Positions 26,978 to 35,690 are shown, counted from the first letter of the stretch. The stretch is 64,000 nt of DNA from Microbacterium terrisoli (GCF_030866805.1 NZ_CP133019.1:1922001-1986000); one strand, 5' to 3'. Translations and numbers: made by a program. The notes: a model not told the origin generated them from the letters alone.

Positions 26978-27139
26978 ATGGATCCGCTTACCAGTCTCGC
27001 GTTGACCGTAGCTCTGTCAGCGGTCGGGTACTACGTGCTGTTTCTCGTGGTGCGCTCGGCCGTGCTCTCGGCGCTGCGCAAGAACAGAGAAGAACTGCGC
27101 AAGGACAGGGAAGAAGAGGGCCAGCGGTCCGAACGTTGA
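26978..27139 (+). CDS. small single-pass membrane peptide
   Basis: A 53-residue open frame from ATG 26978: a hydrophobic helix (LALTVALSAVGYYVLFLVV) followed by a highly charged tail of Lys, Arg and Glu (ALRKNREELRKDREEE). Its codon use fits coding sequence and it stands alone between divergent and convergent neighbours. No family is recognised. No strong ribosome site is visible, so it remains a candidate. Confidence 0.5.
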   Translation: MDPLTSLALTVALSAVGYYVLFLVVRSAVLSALRKNREELRKDREEEGQRSER

Positions 27140-27208
27140 CACCGAACGTTCGTGAAGATGCTATAGGCGTCTACGGATCGAGATATTGCATTCCGATCCG
27201 CACGCGTA

Positions 27209-27694
27209 TCAGGGCTGGGCGACAAGGCTCATGCCTGAACTGACGATCAGAGCCAGCACGTCCAGAGCGGCTACCGCCGCGAGCACGATACTGACCCATC
27301 GCCGATGAGCTGCTATCTGCGACAGCAAGCTTGTTGCGATCACCAGAGGCACGCCAATCATGGTCATCACGATGATCCCGAACAGTGCCGCCCCCGACGT
27401 ATCAAAGGGCAGTGACACGACACAGAACACGACCACGATCAGTCCGAAGACGCAGAGGTCTCCGACAACCGCCTCCTTCATACCCTGTCGACCTCGTCGG
27501 AGTCGGACGACGCAGGCGCGCAACAGGAATGCCGCAGCGAACACTGCGAGATTCTGCATCGGAAGGTTAAGGTGCAGCGCATGCTGGAGGCCGCTCGGTG
27601 GATTGCGTAGCAGCTCAATCACGGCGAGGACGACGGCACCAAAGTGGTATGCCAGTGCGGCGGAAAGCGCGCTGGCATACAACTTTGTGTGCAT
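27209..27694 (-). CDS. small polytopic membrane protein
   Basis: About 161 residues from the ATG at 27694, 12 bases after the stop of the upstream secreted-protein gene. There are four hydrophobic segments (for example LALSAALAYHFGAVVLAVIEL-like start, AVFAAAFLLRACVV, FGLIVVVFCVVSLPF, VLAAVAALDVLALIV). The ribosome site is poor, suggesting coupling to the gene before it. Family not recognised. Confidence 0.6.
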   Translation of the reverse strand: MHTKLYASALSAALAYHFGAVVLAVIELLRNPPSGLQHALHLNLPMQNLAVFAAAFLLRACVVRLRRGRQGMKEAVVGDLCVFGLIVVVFCVVSLPFDTSGAALFGIIVMTMIGVPLVIATSLLSQIAAHRRWVSIVLAAVAALDVLALIVSSGMSLVAQP

Positions 27695-27705
27695 CGTTGG
27701 GAGAG

Positions 27706-29028
27706 TCAATATGAGGCGCTGTTCTGGTAGAAGTCCATCCCACATGCGCCATTCCCAAGGAGGCATAGGAAACCCTCGTTCGGACGCTGAGCGATCGTCT
27801 TCCAGATCTCTGCTCCTGAGGTTGTATTGAAACGGCCATACATCTCGTGCCGCGGCGCCTTGAAACGATAGCCATCGATCGCAACAGTGCCGCTTCGATA
27901 ATACTCGACCCACTCCGCATATCGGATGGAGCCAGCGTAGCTGGCGTCGAGCCATAGGCAAAGCGGGTTGCGCGCCGTGTGGTTGAAGTAAGCCTTGGCG
28001 TACGTGCTACCCACCTGTACCGACTGAACCAGCATGTCATTCATGCTGGCATAGAGCGTCTTGTTGAGGACTCCATTCTTGTAGAGCTTCGACGCACCGA
28101 CGTTTTTCGTCCAAACGAAATCATATGGAGCAGTGTTGTCCCAATTGACGTTCGCGAACATCATGGTGCGATAATTTGGTGGGTCGGTTGGCGTGGCGAA
28201 ACTCGGGAGATGGTACCCGCGCCCGTCTCCACCGAACGTATATTGGCTGTTATACCCGCAGTAGACCGCAGAAACTGACGACTCCTGGATGAAGGCCTTG
28301 TGAACGTACGCCGTGGTGTACTCCTGGTAGGTCATGGGTGACACTGTTCCTGTCGCGAGAGTGCTTCCCTGAACGATTCGCTCACGCTGGTACTCGCTGC
28401 CGTCGCCCTCGTCGGACGTGGCGGTCAGTTCCGCAGTGAAGGCCATGTTTGGCTTAAGATTGGTGAGCACAACCTGGCCGTTATTGCTTCGCGCAGCGGA
28501 CCCATCCGATAGCTTCGCGGTGAACTTCGACTCTGTCCACGAGATGGACACAGTGTCGTCGGTCGATGCGACGACGCTGACAGGAGTCCATCTCAAGTTC
28601 TTGGCAAGCGGAGCCGCCGTGACGCGATGCGTCTCAGGCTCCGGCCGAGTCTCCGAGTACATTGGCTTGGGCAGCGGCTGGAGGAGCGACGCCCTCATAG
28701 CTGCGCGGTCGGCCTCTGTCACACTCGTGGACTGGATCCGGTACCTCACGAGATCACCGGCGGCAGACTTGGCAACCACAGTTCGTTCGCCATCCACATT
28801 GTCGTCCGATACGACCTTGAGATGCTCCCCAGTCGCCGTCTGGAACGTGCCGTGAAGGGCGGCGTTAGCGTTAGGAACTAGACCGCTGGACTTGGCTGCA
28901 TCCGGAGAGAGACCATCCGCCGACGGCCCCATCGCGGCACCGGCGGCAGCGGGCATTGCCAGTGACACCATCGCTGCCACGCTGAGCACCGCGAGGGTCG
29001 TGCGTGTCGCTGAACGTGATCTGTTCAT
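27706..29028 (-). CDS. secreted protein with fibronectin-III-like segment
   Basis: A 440-residue protein whose ATG at 29028 follows GAGGAGG. It has a Sec signal peptide (RTTLAVLSVAAMVSLAMPAA then GAA) and a propeptide-like region. A domain with TDDTVSISWTESKF and LTNLKPNMAFTAELTATSDE resembles a fibronectin type III fold. The C-terminal 200 residues are rich in Tyr, Asn and Trp, with paired Cys (LCLWLDASY; FLCLLGNGACGMDF). No catalytic motif is recognised. It lies downstream of the response regulator on the same strand. Confidence 0.75.
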   Translation of the reverse strand: MNRSRSATRTTLAVLSVAAMVSLAMPAAAGAAMGPSADGLSPDAAKSSGLVPNANAALHGTFQTATGEHLKVVSDDNVDGERTVVAKSAAGDLVRYRIQSTSVTEADRAAMRASLLQPLPKPMYSETRPEPETHRVTAAPLAKNLRWTPVSVVASTDDTVSISWTESKFTAKLSDGSAARSNNGQVVLTNLKPNMAFTAELTATSDEGDGSEYQRERIVQGSTLATGTVSPMTYQEYTTAYVHKAFIQESSVSAVYCGYNSQYTFGGDGRGYHLPSFATPTDPPNYRTMMFANVNWDNTAPYDFVWTKNVGASKLYKNGVLNKTLYASMNDMLVQSVQVGSTYAKAYFNHTARNPLCLWLDASYAGSIRYAEWVEYYRSGTVAIDGYRFKAPRHEMYGRFNTTSGAEIWKTIAQRPNEGFLCLLGNGACGMDFYQNSASY

Positions 29029-29198
29029 CTGTGTACCTCCTCGTACGCAATCACATGGCATTCGCACTGCTCCGGTTCGGCGGGTGTTCGTGCCTGGATT
29101 GATGGTCCCGAGAGGCCGAGTTCCGGTGATAAGACGAAAGTGCAGAGGTTGCTGGACAGAGGTCTAGGGCCCGGGCGCCAGGTTGCACGCGTGTGGGA

Positions 29199-29852
29199 TC
29201 AGATGAAGGTGACCAACCCCGAGCGCGCCGCGCGGATCAAGACCTGCAGGCGGTCGCGCACACCCCACTTGGCGATGATGCTCCCCAGATGAGCCTTCAC
29301 CGTGCCCTCGGAGACGTGTATCTCGGCGGCGATCTCGGCATTGGAGAGTCCGGCTGCCAGTAGCCGGACGATGTCGGCTTCGCGTTGAGACAGCATTTCG
29401 AACTCCGCGAGTGGCTCGACGGCGGGCGGCGCGGTCTCGCGGATCGAGGCGATGAGCCTAGTGGTCACGCGCGGCGACAACACGGCGCTACCTGCGAGGA
29501 CGTCACGCACGGCAGTGATGATGTCCTCGGGCTCGGTGTCCTTGAGTAGGTATCCAGACGCCCCGGCCCGCAGCATCGGCATGATCGATTCGATTGTCCC
29601 GAATGTGGTGATCGCGAGGACCTTCGTCCCCGGTGACTGCTGGATGATGCCTGCGGTCGCTTCGACGCCGTCGACGCCAGGCATCTGCACGTCGACCAGT
29701 GCGATGTCCGGGTGCAGCCTCCGTGCCGCGGCGATCGCGTGCGATCCGTCCGGAGCCTCAGCCACGACGTCGATGCCGGCGCTGCCCAGGAAAACCACAA
29801 GGGCCCGCCGCACCAGTGGATCGTCGTCTGCGATCAGGGCAGTGGTTGACAT
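29199..29852 (-). CDS. NarL/LuxR-type response regulator
   Basis: A 217-residue two-domain regulator. The receiver has TALIADDDPLVRR, the phospho-acceptor D in IALVDVQMPG, the T in VLAITTF and the K in GYLLKD. The C-terminal LuxR HTH reads LSQREADIVRLLAAGLSNAE then IAAEIHVSEGTVKAHL. GGAG precedes tandem ATGs (29855, 29852). No kinase gene is adjacent; the only histidine kinase in the window is the truncated one at 33.3-34.1 kb, also of the HisKA_3 class that pairs with this regulator type. It is divergent from the peptide/secreted-protein locus at 30 kb, a possible target. Confidence 0.95.
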   Translation of the reverse strand: MSTTALIADDDPLVRRALVVFLGSAGIDVVAEAPDGSHAIAAARRLHPDIALVDVQMPGVDGVEATAGIIQQSPGTKVLAITTFGTIESIMPMLRAGASGYLLKDTEPEDIITAVRDVLAGSAVLSPRVTTRLIASIRETAPPAVEPLAEFEMLSQREADIVRLLAAGLSNAEIAAEIHVSEGTVKAHLGSIIAKWGVRDRLQVLIRAARSGLVTFI

Positions 29853-30000
29853 CATGCTCCGAGAATACGCGCGCACTCGCTGGCCGAAGGTCGAAAAAGG
29901 AGTGGTCGAAAGTTCAATGTGCGAAGTCCCCTATGCATCGACCATGCAGAAACACGGCTCGGCGGGACGACGCCAGCTCAATCTGCGAAGGAAGTGCGCG

Positions 30001-30069
30001 ATGATCATGTTCCAGCCCTACTCCGGAATCTGGGACTGGATCTGCAAGGCGCTCGGCGTCTGCAACTAG
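30001..30069 (+). CDS. candidate 22-residue peptide
   Basis: A short open frame from ATG 30001, beginning MIMFQPYSG, with a WDW centre and ending CKALGVCN. It is hydrophobic and Trp-rich, with two cysteines six residues apart. GAAGGAAG lies at a good distance before the ATG. It is transcribed divergently from the response regulator and 168 bp upstream of a secreted-protein gene. Size, hydrophobicity and Cys pair are compatible with a signalling peptide or small bacteriocin. I know of no matching family, and so short a frame could be chance. Confidence 0.4.
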   Translation: MIMFQPYSGIWDWICKALGVCN

Positions 30070-30237
30070 AGATCGAGCCCACAGGCGGGCGCAGGTGGCC
30101 ACCAGTAGGTCGACTACTCACCCAAAACTGCGTCGAAGAACTATCCAGCATTTCGAAAGGGGGTGCCGAATAGGTCCGAAGCAGAACGAACGATACAACA
30201 GCACCATTCTCAGTTCGCTCTCGAAAGGAGCACTAGC

Positions 30238-30882
30238 ATGCGCAAAAGTATTCGAATCGTGTTCACAGCCTTGGTGTGCGCCACGTTGGCTGTCCTACCG
30301 GCATCCCTCGCCTCAGCTAACGACGTGGCTGTCCCTCAGCCCGTCAGTACCCCGATCGCAGACCACCTTGTGATTGATGGCGCTGAGCTAAGTGTCGCTG
30401 TGATGTCCGACTTTCCGTCAAGCGGCGATGTCGTGATCACAGATGGGACTCGCGCAGAGACGGGCGTCATCACAAAACGCGGTCATGTCACAACGGACCG
30501 AGCTGCAGGCAAGTTGCAGTCGCAGGCAGCGCTGGCAGCGTGCGGTTGGACGAACTGGACCGCCCCGTTCACCTGGCCGGTCAAATGGTGGCTAACGAGG
30601 GGCTGTTCACTGATTGGAACGACGGCCAGCGCGACGGCCGGATATACCATCGACGTTGATATCAACAGTCTGGGTGGCGCCTGCCATCAGGTCTACGGCT
30701 ACCACCTGACTCCCGTCTCCTCGGGCGGCTACCAGTACACCGGGTTCTGGACAGGCACCGGATGTATAAACCCGGGCGGTGACAGCGGCTGGACCGTACC
30801 GTGGGGAAATGTCGCGGCCGTGAAACAGCTCTATGCGAAGACAACGGGCGGAGCCGCAGGTTCAGCCGGCATGTTCAAGTAA
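30238..30882 (+). CDS. secreted Cys/Trp/Gly-rich protein
   Basis: A 214-residue protein; the ATG at 30238 follows GAAAGGAG. The signal peptide is RKSIRIVFTALVCATLAVLP then ASLASA, followed by a propeptide-like region to about residue 95. The mature part carries four Cys (AACGWTNWTAPFTWP, TRGCSLIG, GGACHQVYGYHL, TGTGCINPGGDSGW) and many aromatic residues, suggesting two disulfides in a compact beta-rich domain. I do not recognise a family. Possible roles are a secreted toxin, antimicrobial or surface factor. It probably shares a transcript with the candidate peptide. Confidence 0.75.
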   Translation: MRKSIRIVFTALVCATLAVLPASLASANDVAVPQPVSTPIADHLVIDGAELSVAVMSDFPSSGDVVITDGTRAETGVITKRGHVTTDRAAGKLQSQAALAACGWTNWTAPFTWPVKWWLTRGCSLIGTTASATAGYTIDVDINSLGGACHQVYGYHLTPVSSGGYQYTGFWTGTGCINPGGDSGWTVPWGNVAAVKQLYAKTTGGAAGSAGMFK

Positions 30883-30893
30883 GGCAAACGATC

Positions 30894-30931
30894 TGGCCCT
30901 GCTCCCATAGACCAGTTGCGGAGCAGGGCCA
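30894..30931. terminator. bidirectional hairpin terminator
   Basis: TGGCCCTGCTCC pairs perfectly (12 bp) with GGAGCAGGGCCA around a 14-base loop, between the convergent ends of the secreted-protein gene (30882) and the membrane-protein gene (30936). Confidence 0.8.
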
Positions 30932-30935
30932 TCTG

Positions 30936-31265
30936 CTACTGTGGCGTATCCGACGGGTACGCCGAATATTCATTCGCTGACTTCACTGGCGGGCTATTGA
31001 ACACGCGGCCGTCGAGCATCGCATTCACTTCTTCCGCGATCTGATCGTTCCTCTTGCCCCGAACGCACCGCCTTCGGGTCGCCACCCTCAGAACGGAGCC
31101 TATGGCCACTGTGCTCCAAAAAGACCACACCAGACATTGATAGATGACACCAGCGACATCTCCGCGTCCGATGAGGGTCGTGAAGACCATCGCAAGGATG
31201 CAGATCGCAGCGATGACGCCGATACTTGAGCCGAGGAAACGGGAAAGAAACGCTAGCTTTTGCAT
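30936..31265 (-). CDS. small membrane protein
   Basis: About 109 residues from the ATG at 31265, with AGGAGC upstream. There are two hydrophobic segments (SSIGVIAAICILAMVFTTLIG; VIYQCLVWSFWSTVAIGSVL) and a basic, then acidic, soluble tail (TRRRCVRGKRNDQIAEEV). Family not recognised. It may be the last gene of the sigma-factor unit that runs in the same direction, about 90 bp downstream of it. Confidence 0.6.
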   Translation of the reverse strand: MQKLAFLSRFLGSSIGVIAAICILAMVFTTLIGRGDVAGVIYQCLVWSFWSTVAIGSVLRVATRRRCVRGKRNDQIAEEVNAMLDGRVFNSPPVKSANEYSAYPSDTPQ

Positions 31266-31356
31266 CTTGGCTCCTGTAGCTGATGGCCCGTCGTGTACAG
31301 GTGCATCACGATCCCGGACAATGCCCAGTGGACATCCCATGCTTGGCGGATTCGAT

Positions 31357-31998
31357 TCATTGCCACCACGCGCCTGGAGATTGCCCCGGGTGGGACCAGT
31401 CGTGCGATTGGTAGTCGGTGTGGATGGGCGGTGTGTTGGGGTCAGCCGCTATCGCGTCGGAGTCGATTGGGCCCCAGGCTTCGACCGTCAAGGTGGCCAG
31501 TGACGAAGGGGTAGCGACGGCGATGGCTGCTGCGATCGCATTGCCTGCCTCCACGAGATCGTCGCGCGTGACACCCTCACCGCAGATTCGAACAGTGGCT
31601 TCGAGGGCTCCCGGTTTCGTTGCCGAGGCGACCACGCTGACACCTGGACTGAGGACGACCCCGGGAGGGAGGTTCGCGGAGGCGGCTGCCGCCACAATCC
31701 CGGCGCCACCAGGTGCGTTGTCGGTTATGCCGTCTTCGTACTTCGTGCACTGTGCGGGAACGATGCTGCTGGGTGTGCCATTGCGCGTGGCAGCGGGCCC
31801 AACGTTCGTCGGCCGGCCGTTGAGTGCGAAGCCCGCAATTCCGCCGACGACGGCTCCGACGAGGATCAAGCCAACACCGCCTGCGATGAATTGCGTCCGG
31901 CTCGCGGAGGTGCGCCGGAATGACCCAACAGCGGCCAGCAGTTCGTTACGCATCTCGAGTTGCTCGCGCGACGTCAGCTCGTCGTCCTTGATGCTCAT
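31357..31998 (-). CDS. single-pass membrane protein coupled to ECF sigma factor (candidate anti-sigma)
   Basis: A 213-residue protein: about 35 cytoplasmic residues, one membrane helix (FIAGGVGLILVGAVVGGIAGF) and a roughly 150-residue extracellular part with two Cys (PAQCTKYED, TVRICGEG). The gene overlaps the stop of the sigma-factor gene by ATGA, the standard arrangement of an ECF sigma with its anti-sigma. The cytoplasmic part is short and lacks a recognisable zinc-binding ZAS motif, so the anti-sigma role rests on context and topology. Confidence 0.65.
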   Translation of the reverse strand: MSIKDDELTSREQLEMRNELLAAVGSFRRTSASRTQFIAGGVGLILVGAVVGGIAGFALNGRPTNVGPAATRNGTPSSIVPAQCTKYEDGITDNAPGGAGIVAAAASANLPPGVVLSPGVSVVASATKPGALEATVRICGEGVTRDDLVEAGNAIAAAIAVATPSSLATLTVEAWGPIDSDAIAADPNTPPIHTDYQSHDWSHPGQSPGAWWQ

Positions 31999-32525
31999 GA
32001 CTCCTCCATCAATTCCAACTGGTCCCGGAGGCGTTCCTTGGCGCGGGCGAGACGCGACTTCACCGTGCCGACAGGAATTCCCAGGGCTTGAGCGGCGGCT
32101 CGTTCCGGGTATCCTTCAAGCACGGTCAGGACGATGACTCCCTGCTCTCGGTCAGGTAGTTGCTTGAGAGCAGCCAGAACACCACTCTCGTCGGCAGCAA
32201 CGACCTCAGGCGCGGGCTTTGGAGGCTGCGCCCGATGGGCGAGCGCCCTGTAGCGGCGACTCGATCGTTCAAGATTTCTCGCCGCATACGCCACAGTGTT
32301 CAACAGCCACGGCAACGGAGAACCGTCGACCAACCGGACCTTGCCCCGCTTCCGCCACAGCTCGAAGAACGCAATTGAGACAGCGTCCTTCGCATCCTCA
32401 CGCGCTCCAAGAAGCCGGCGAGCGTGGTCGAATGCTCGCCACTGATGGCGATCGAACAACTCAGCGAGGGCGCCCGGATCGTCTGAGAGGACCCTCGTCC
32501 ACAGTTCTTCGTCAGGAACGTCCAT
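31995..32525 (-). CDS. ECF RNA polymerase sigma factor
   Basis: A 176-residue sigma-70 family protein with regions 2 and 4 only. Region 2 is DPGALAELFDRHQWRAFDHA, EDAKDAVSIAFFELWRK (in place of the usual D-x-x-Q-x-x-F motif) and LPWLLNTVAYAARNLERS. Region 4 is LKQLPDREQGVIVLTVLEGY and AAAQALGIPVGTVKSRLARA, a standard sigma4 helix-turn-helix. The ATG at 32525 (MDVPDEELW) is preferred over the upstream ATG. It is coupled to the downstream membrane protein. Its targets are unknown; the secreted and membrane proteins of the island are candidates. Confidence 0.93.
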   Translation of the reverse strand: MDVPDEELWTRVLSDDPGALAELFDRHQWRAFDHARRLLGAREDAKDAVSIAFFELWRKRGKVRLVDGSPLPWLLNTVAYAARNLERSSRRYRALAHRAQPPKPAPEVVAADESGVLAALKQLPDREQGVIVLTVLEGYPERAAAQALGIPVGTVKSRLARAKERLRDQLELMEES

Positions 32526-32656
32526 ACCTAGTAGTGTCCGGCATTCCCAAAAAGGTTCATGCAGCACACGCACGTTGGCCGCGCCGCCCAGGACGCAGCA
32601 ATGGCGTGACGCCGGTCAGGTGTCACCGCTACCCCGGACCATGATTATTCGACGCC

Positions 32657-33297
32657 AGACAGGCTGTCGGCGGCGCTCGAAAACTGGTCAGTTCCGGCGG
32701 TGAAAAGTGAACACTCGACGATTGGAGAGTGATCACTTTGGAGGACTGGGCGTTGATCCGGAGGCTGGCTGCCGAGGGTGTGCCGAAGGCGCGTATCGCG
32801 GCGAGGTTGGGTATCTCGAGGACGACGGTGTTGAAGGCGGTCAGATCGGATTCGCCGCCGCAGTATGAGCGGACCCCGACGGACTCCTCGTTCGTCGCGT
32901 TCGAGCCGCGGGTGCGGGCGTTGTTGGAGGAGACTCCTGACATGCCCGCGACTGTGCTCGCTGAGCGGGTCGGCTGGACCGGGTCGATCACCTGGTTCCG
33001 GGCGGGAGTGAAGCGGCTGCGACCGGAGTTCCGGCCGATCGATCCCGCGGATCGGTTGACATGGGGTCCGGGTGATGCGGCGCAGTGTGATCTCTGGTTC
33101 CCGCCGAAGAAGATCCCGCTCGAGGACGGGTCGGCCAAGCTGTTGCCGGTGCTGGTGATCACCGCCGCGCACTCGAGGTTCATGCTCGGTCGGATGATCC
33201 CGACCCGGACGACCGAGGATCTGTTGCAAGCCTCGTGGGAGCTGATCCAGCAACTCGGGCGGGTCCCGCGCCGACTGATCTGGGACAACGAACGGGG
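32657..33297 (+). mobile_element. IS21-family remnant (left part)
   Basis: The 5' portion of an IS21-type element. It starts near TGTCGGCGGCGC (about 32657), includes the first two-thirds or less of istA, and ends abruptly near 33297 where kinase sequence begins. istB, the rest of istA and the right terminal repeat are absent. The right part was therefore lost by deletion, joining it directly to a histidine kinase gene. Confidence 0.75.
32729..33297 (+). pseudogene. istA: truncated IS21-type transposase (IstA)
   Basis: From GTG 32729 about 190 residues are transposase-like: an N-terminal HTH (LIRRLAAEGVPKARIAARLG ... ISRTTVLKAV) and the start of the DDE domain with D in GDAAQCDLWFPP and D in PRRLIWDNE. 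The frame then leaves transposase sequence and stops at 33385 in another frame of the kinase gene. The third catalytic acid is missing, so it is inactive. Confidence 0.85.
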
Positions 33298-34125
33298 ACG
33301 CCACCGCTCATCACGATCTTCATCGGCGGTTTCCTCCTCTCCGGGGCCGCGGCAGCGCGCTACGCGGTGCCCGGGATCTCGTTGACGAACTTCGCAGCGG
33401 CACTGCTGGTCGCGACCGTCTCCGGTGCTGTCGGCCTGCTGCTCACGGTGGGGACCGCGCGGGAGCGGCGACTCCAGGAGAGGCTGCAGGCGCAGGAGAA
33501 GGCGGAGCTGGAGGCGACACTCGCCGAGCGGCAGCGCATCGCCGACGAGTTGCATGAGGTGATCGCACACGACCTCACGGTGATCGCGATGTATTCACGA
33601 GTGCTGGAGCAGCCCATCGACGCGGAGCTCCGCGAACAGTCGCAGCAGACGATCCGCGATGCGGCGCACAAGGCGCTCGGTGACCTGCGCCGTGTGGTCG
33701 AGCAAGCGCGTGGGCCCGAGGTGCTCGTCGAAGCTCCACGGGAGGGTCTTGCCGATGCCTTCGACAGTGCCCGCGCGGAGCTGAAGGGCGTGGGAGACGA
33801 GCTCGTCGTCGACGGCGACCCAGCGGACGAGCGCGTGCCGCGCCTCCTCGACGGCGCGCTCGCGCGCATCGTCCGGGAGTCCGTGACCAACGTGCTCAAG
33901 CACGGAGGCCGTGGAACCGTCGAAGTCACCCTCCGCGTTACGACCGGGACAGTCACGATGTCGATTCGCAGTCCACTTGCCGCCCGAGCCCGACGTGACG
34001 ATCTTCCGTCAGGCGGGTACGGCATCATGCGGATGACTGCCCGCGCAAAGCAACTCGGCGGCGAGCTCAACGCCGGAGCGAGAAACGGCATGTGGACCGT
34101 CGAGGTGGGCTTTCCGATCGCGTAG
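33298..34125 (+). pseudogene. histidine kinase lacking its N-terminus
   Basis: About 275 residues of a NarX/DesK-type sensor kinase: the last membrane helices (FIGGFLLSGAAAARYAV, ALLVATVSGAVGLLLTV) and the HisKA_3 box ERQRIADELHEVIAHDLTVI with the phospho-acceptor His. The ATPase domain has RIVRESVTNVLKHGGRG (N box) and GGYGIMRMTARAKQLGG (G box). The start and earlier helices are replaced by the IS21 remnant; the frame opens in IS DNA, and expression would need a fortuitous start. It is the natural class of partner for the LuxR-type regulator at 29.2-29.9 kb. Confidence 0.85.
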
Positions 34126-34412
34126 CGAACACGTGCGAAACGGCTGTCTTGCGATCCCAGCCAGCATCTGCGTTGCATCCGGTCTCGGCACCCATCTCTT
34201 GCGGGGTGGGGGAACGCGCGGAGGTCGCGATGCGAAAGACGGTGCGAGATCCCAGCGGCACGAGAGGGTCGCGACGGGGCCGGGGAGAGCCCGCGACCGC
34301 GACGGCATCCTGTTGGGCGTCAATGTCCTCAACGCGGGCACGACGATGGACGCCTTCTCTCGCAGACGCGGAAGGACTCGATCGGTTACCCGCAGCTCGC
34401 CCGGCGCGCAGT
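34126..34412. other. intergenic, no gene seen
   Basis: 287 bp between the kinase remnant and the convergent end of the integrase gene. Short frames on both strands lack starts or recognisable sequence. Confidence 0.4.
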
Positions 34413-35690
34413 TCACGCGTCCGGGGCGTTGCCGGCCCAGAGGACGAGCCCGGGTGTGATGTCGCGGACGTCGGGGGCGAGAGCTGGCCGGTCGACGTAG
34501 TGTGTCTCGGTGACGCCGGTTTCACGATGGCCGAGCAGTCTGGATGCCTTCGACAGCCCATCGGTGGCCTTCGCGGTGACCTCGCTGGCGACGGATTTCC
34601 GTAGCGCGTGCGGGATCATCTCCGTGTCGATCGTCTGGACCGCGTCGGTGGTGGCCGACCACGCCTTGACCACGCGCAGGCTGCGATGCACGTCGTGCAT
34701 CCCCACCATTTGACCGGACGATGAGGAGAATACATACACCTCACCAGGCCTGCGCTCCTTCAGCCGGCGGCGGAGTGTCTCCACCAAGTAGTCCGGGATC
34801 GGGATCGTGCGCGGCCCACCGTCGACCTTGGTGAACGGCTGGTAGTACTTCGGCTTGCCCCTGCCCTCGATCACTGTGCCGCGAACGGTCCCTGTAGGGA
34901 TCTCGGCGAACAGATCAGCGTCCGCCCACTTCAGCCCCAACACTTCACCGATCCGCAACGATGTCCCGCATATCGTCTCGACGGCGTCCTCCAACACACG
35001 CCGAGGAGCCGGGCCCATCCAGTCAGGGCGGGTGCGGTAGGCGACGAGCACCGTGTGGAACTGGTCCAGCCCCAGCGCCCCGGGCGCGTACTTGTGGGGC
35101 CGCTTCTTCGGGATCATCCCCCGGAACTCCCTCGCGGGATTGGCGTCCGCGTGGCCGAGCTGCTGGGCGGTGTCGAAGACCTTCCGTAGTTCGATGATCG
35201 TGTTGCGCGCCTGAGGGCGGGTGTCCAGCATCGATCGGTAGAGCTCGTCGACGTCCTGGACGGTCACGGTCCGCACCATCTTCCCGCCGAGCGCGGATGA
35301 CATGATGTTGCTTCGGATCAGCCGGGTCTGCTCGTAGATGGTGCCTTCCGGGATGTGGTCACCGTCGGCACGTCGCACGGCGACGATCTCTGCAGCACGG
35401 TCGAGGTGCATCTCACCCGCCTCGCGCACTGTCACCCCACGTGCGGACGACTTCCGGCCGCTCTCCTTGTTGTCGTGCACCGTCGCCGCGGGTGTACTGT
35501 CCGCGAGCGATTGCAGGTACGTCAGGAGCGCGTTGCGGGCAGCGGTCCGCGTGCGGCCGTTCCGCTTGACGCGGCGACCAGGACCACCATCGGTCGGCAC
35601 GTACCACGCCCGAGCCTGCATCTGACCGTTCTCGAGCTTGGCGAACTTGACCTCGCCCCACGTCCCGGGGGTGTGCCCGGGGCGGCTCAC
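34413..35690 (-). CDS. tyrosine recombinase/integrase
   Basis: A 425-residue phage-type integrase. An N-terminal arm-binding region (GEVKFAKLENGQMQARAWYV) and a SAM-like core-binding region are followed by the catalytic domain with R in CGTSLRIGEVLGLKWAD. Next come HALR with H and the second R in IPHALRKSVASEVTAK, H in LLGHRETGVTETHY, and the nucleophile Y in HYVDR. The GTG at 35690 overlaps the excisionase stop (GTGA), so I use it rather than the longer frame to 35978. Its place 440 bp from the tRNA-Ala 3' end is typical of a tRNA-integrated element. Confidence 0.95.
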   Translation of the reverse strand: MSRPGHTPGTWGEVKFAKLENGQMQARAWYVPTDGGPGRRVKRNGRTRTAARNALLTYLQSLADSTPAATVHDNKESGRKSSARGVTVREAGEMHLDRAAEIVAVRRADGDHIPEGTIYEQTRLIRSNIMSSALGGKMVRTVTVQDVDELYRSMLDTRPQARNTIIELRKVFDTAQQLGHADANPAREFRGMIPKKRPHKYAPGALGLDQFHTVLVAYRTRPDWMGPAPRRVLEDAVETICGTSLRIGEVLGLKWADADLFAEIPTGTVRGTVIEGRGKPKYYQPFTKVDGGPRTIPIPDYLVETLRRRLKERRPGEVYVFSSSSGQMVGMHDVHRSLRVVKAWSATTDAVQTIDTEMIPHALRKSVASEVTAKATDGLSKASRLLGHRETGVTETHYVDRPALAPDVRDITPGLVLWAGNAPDA

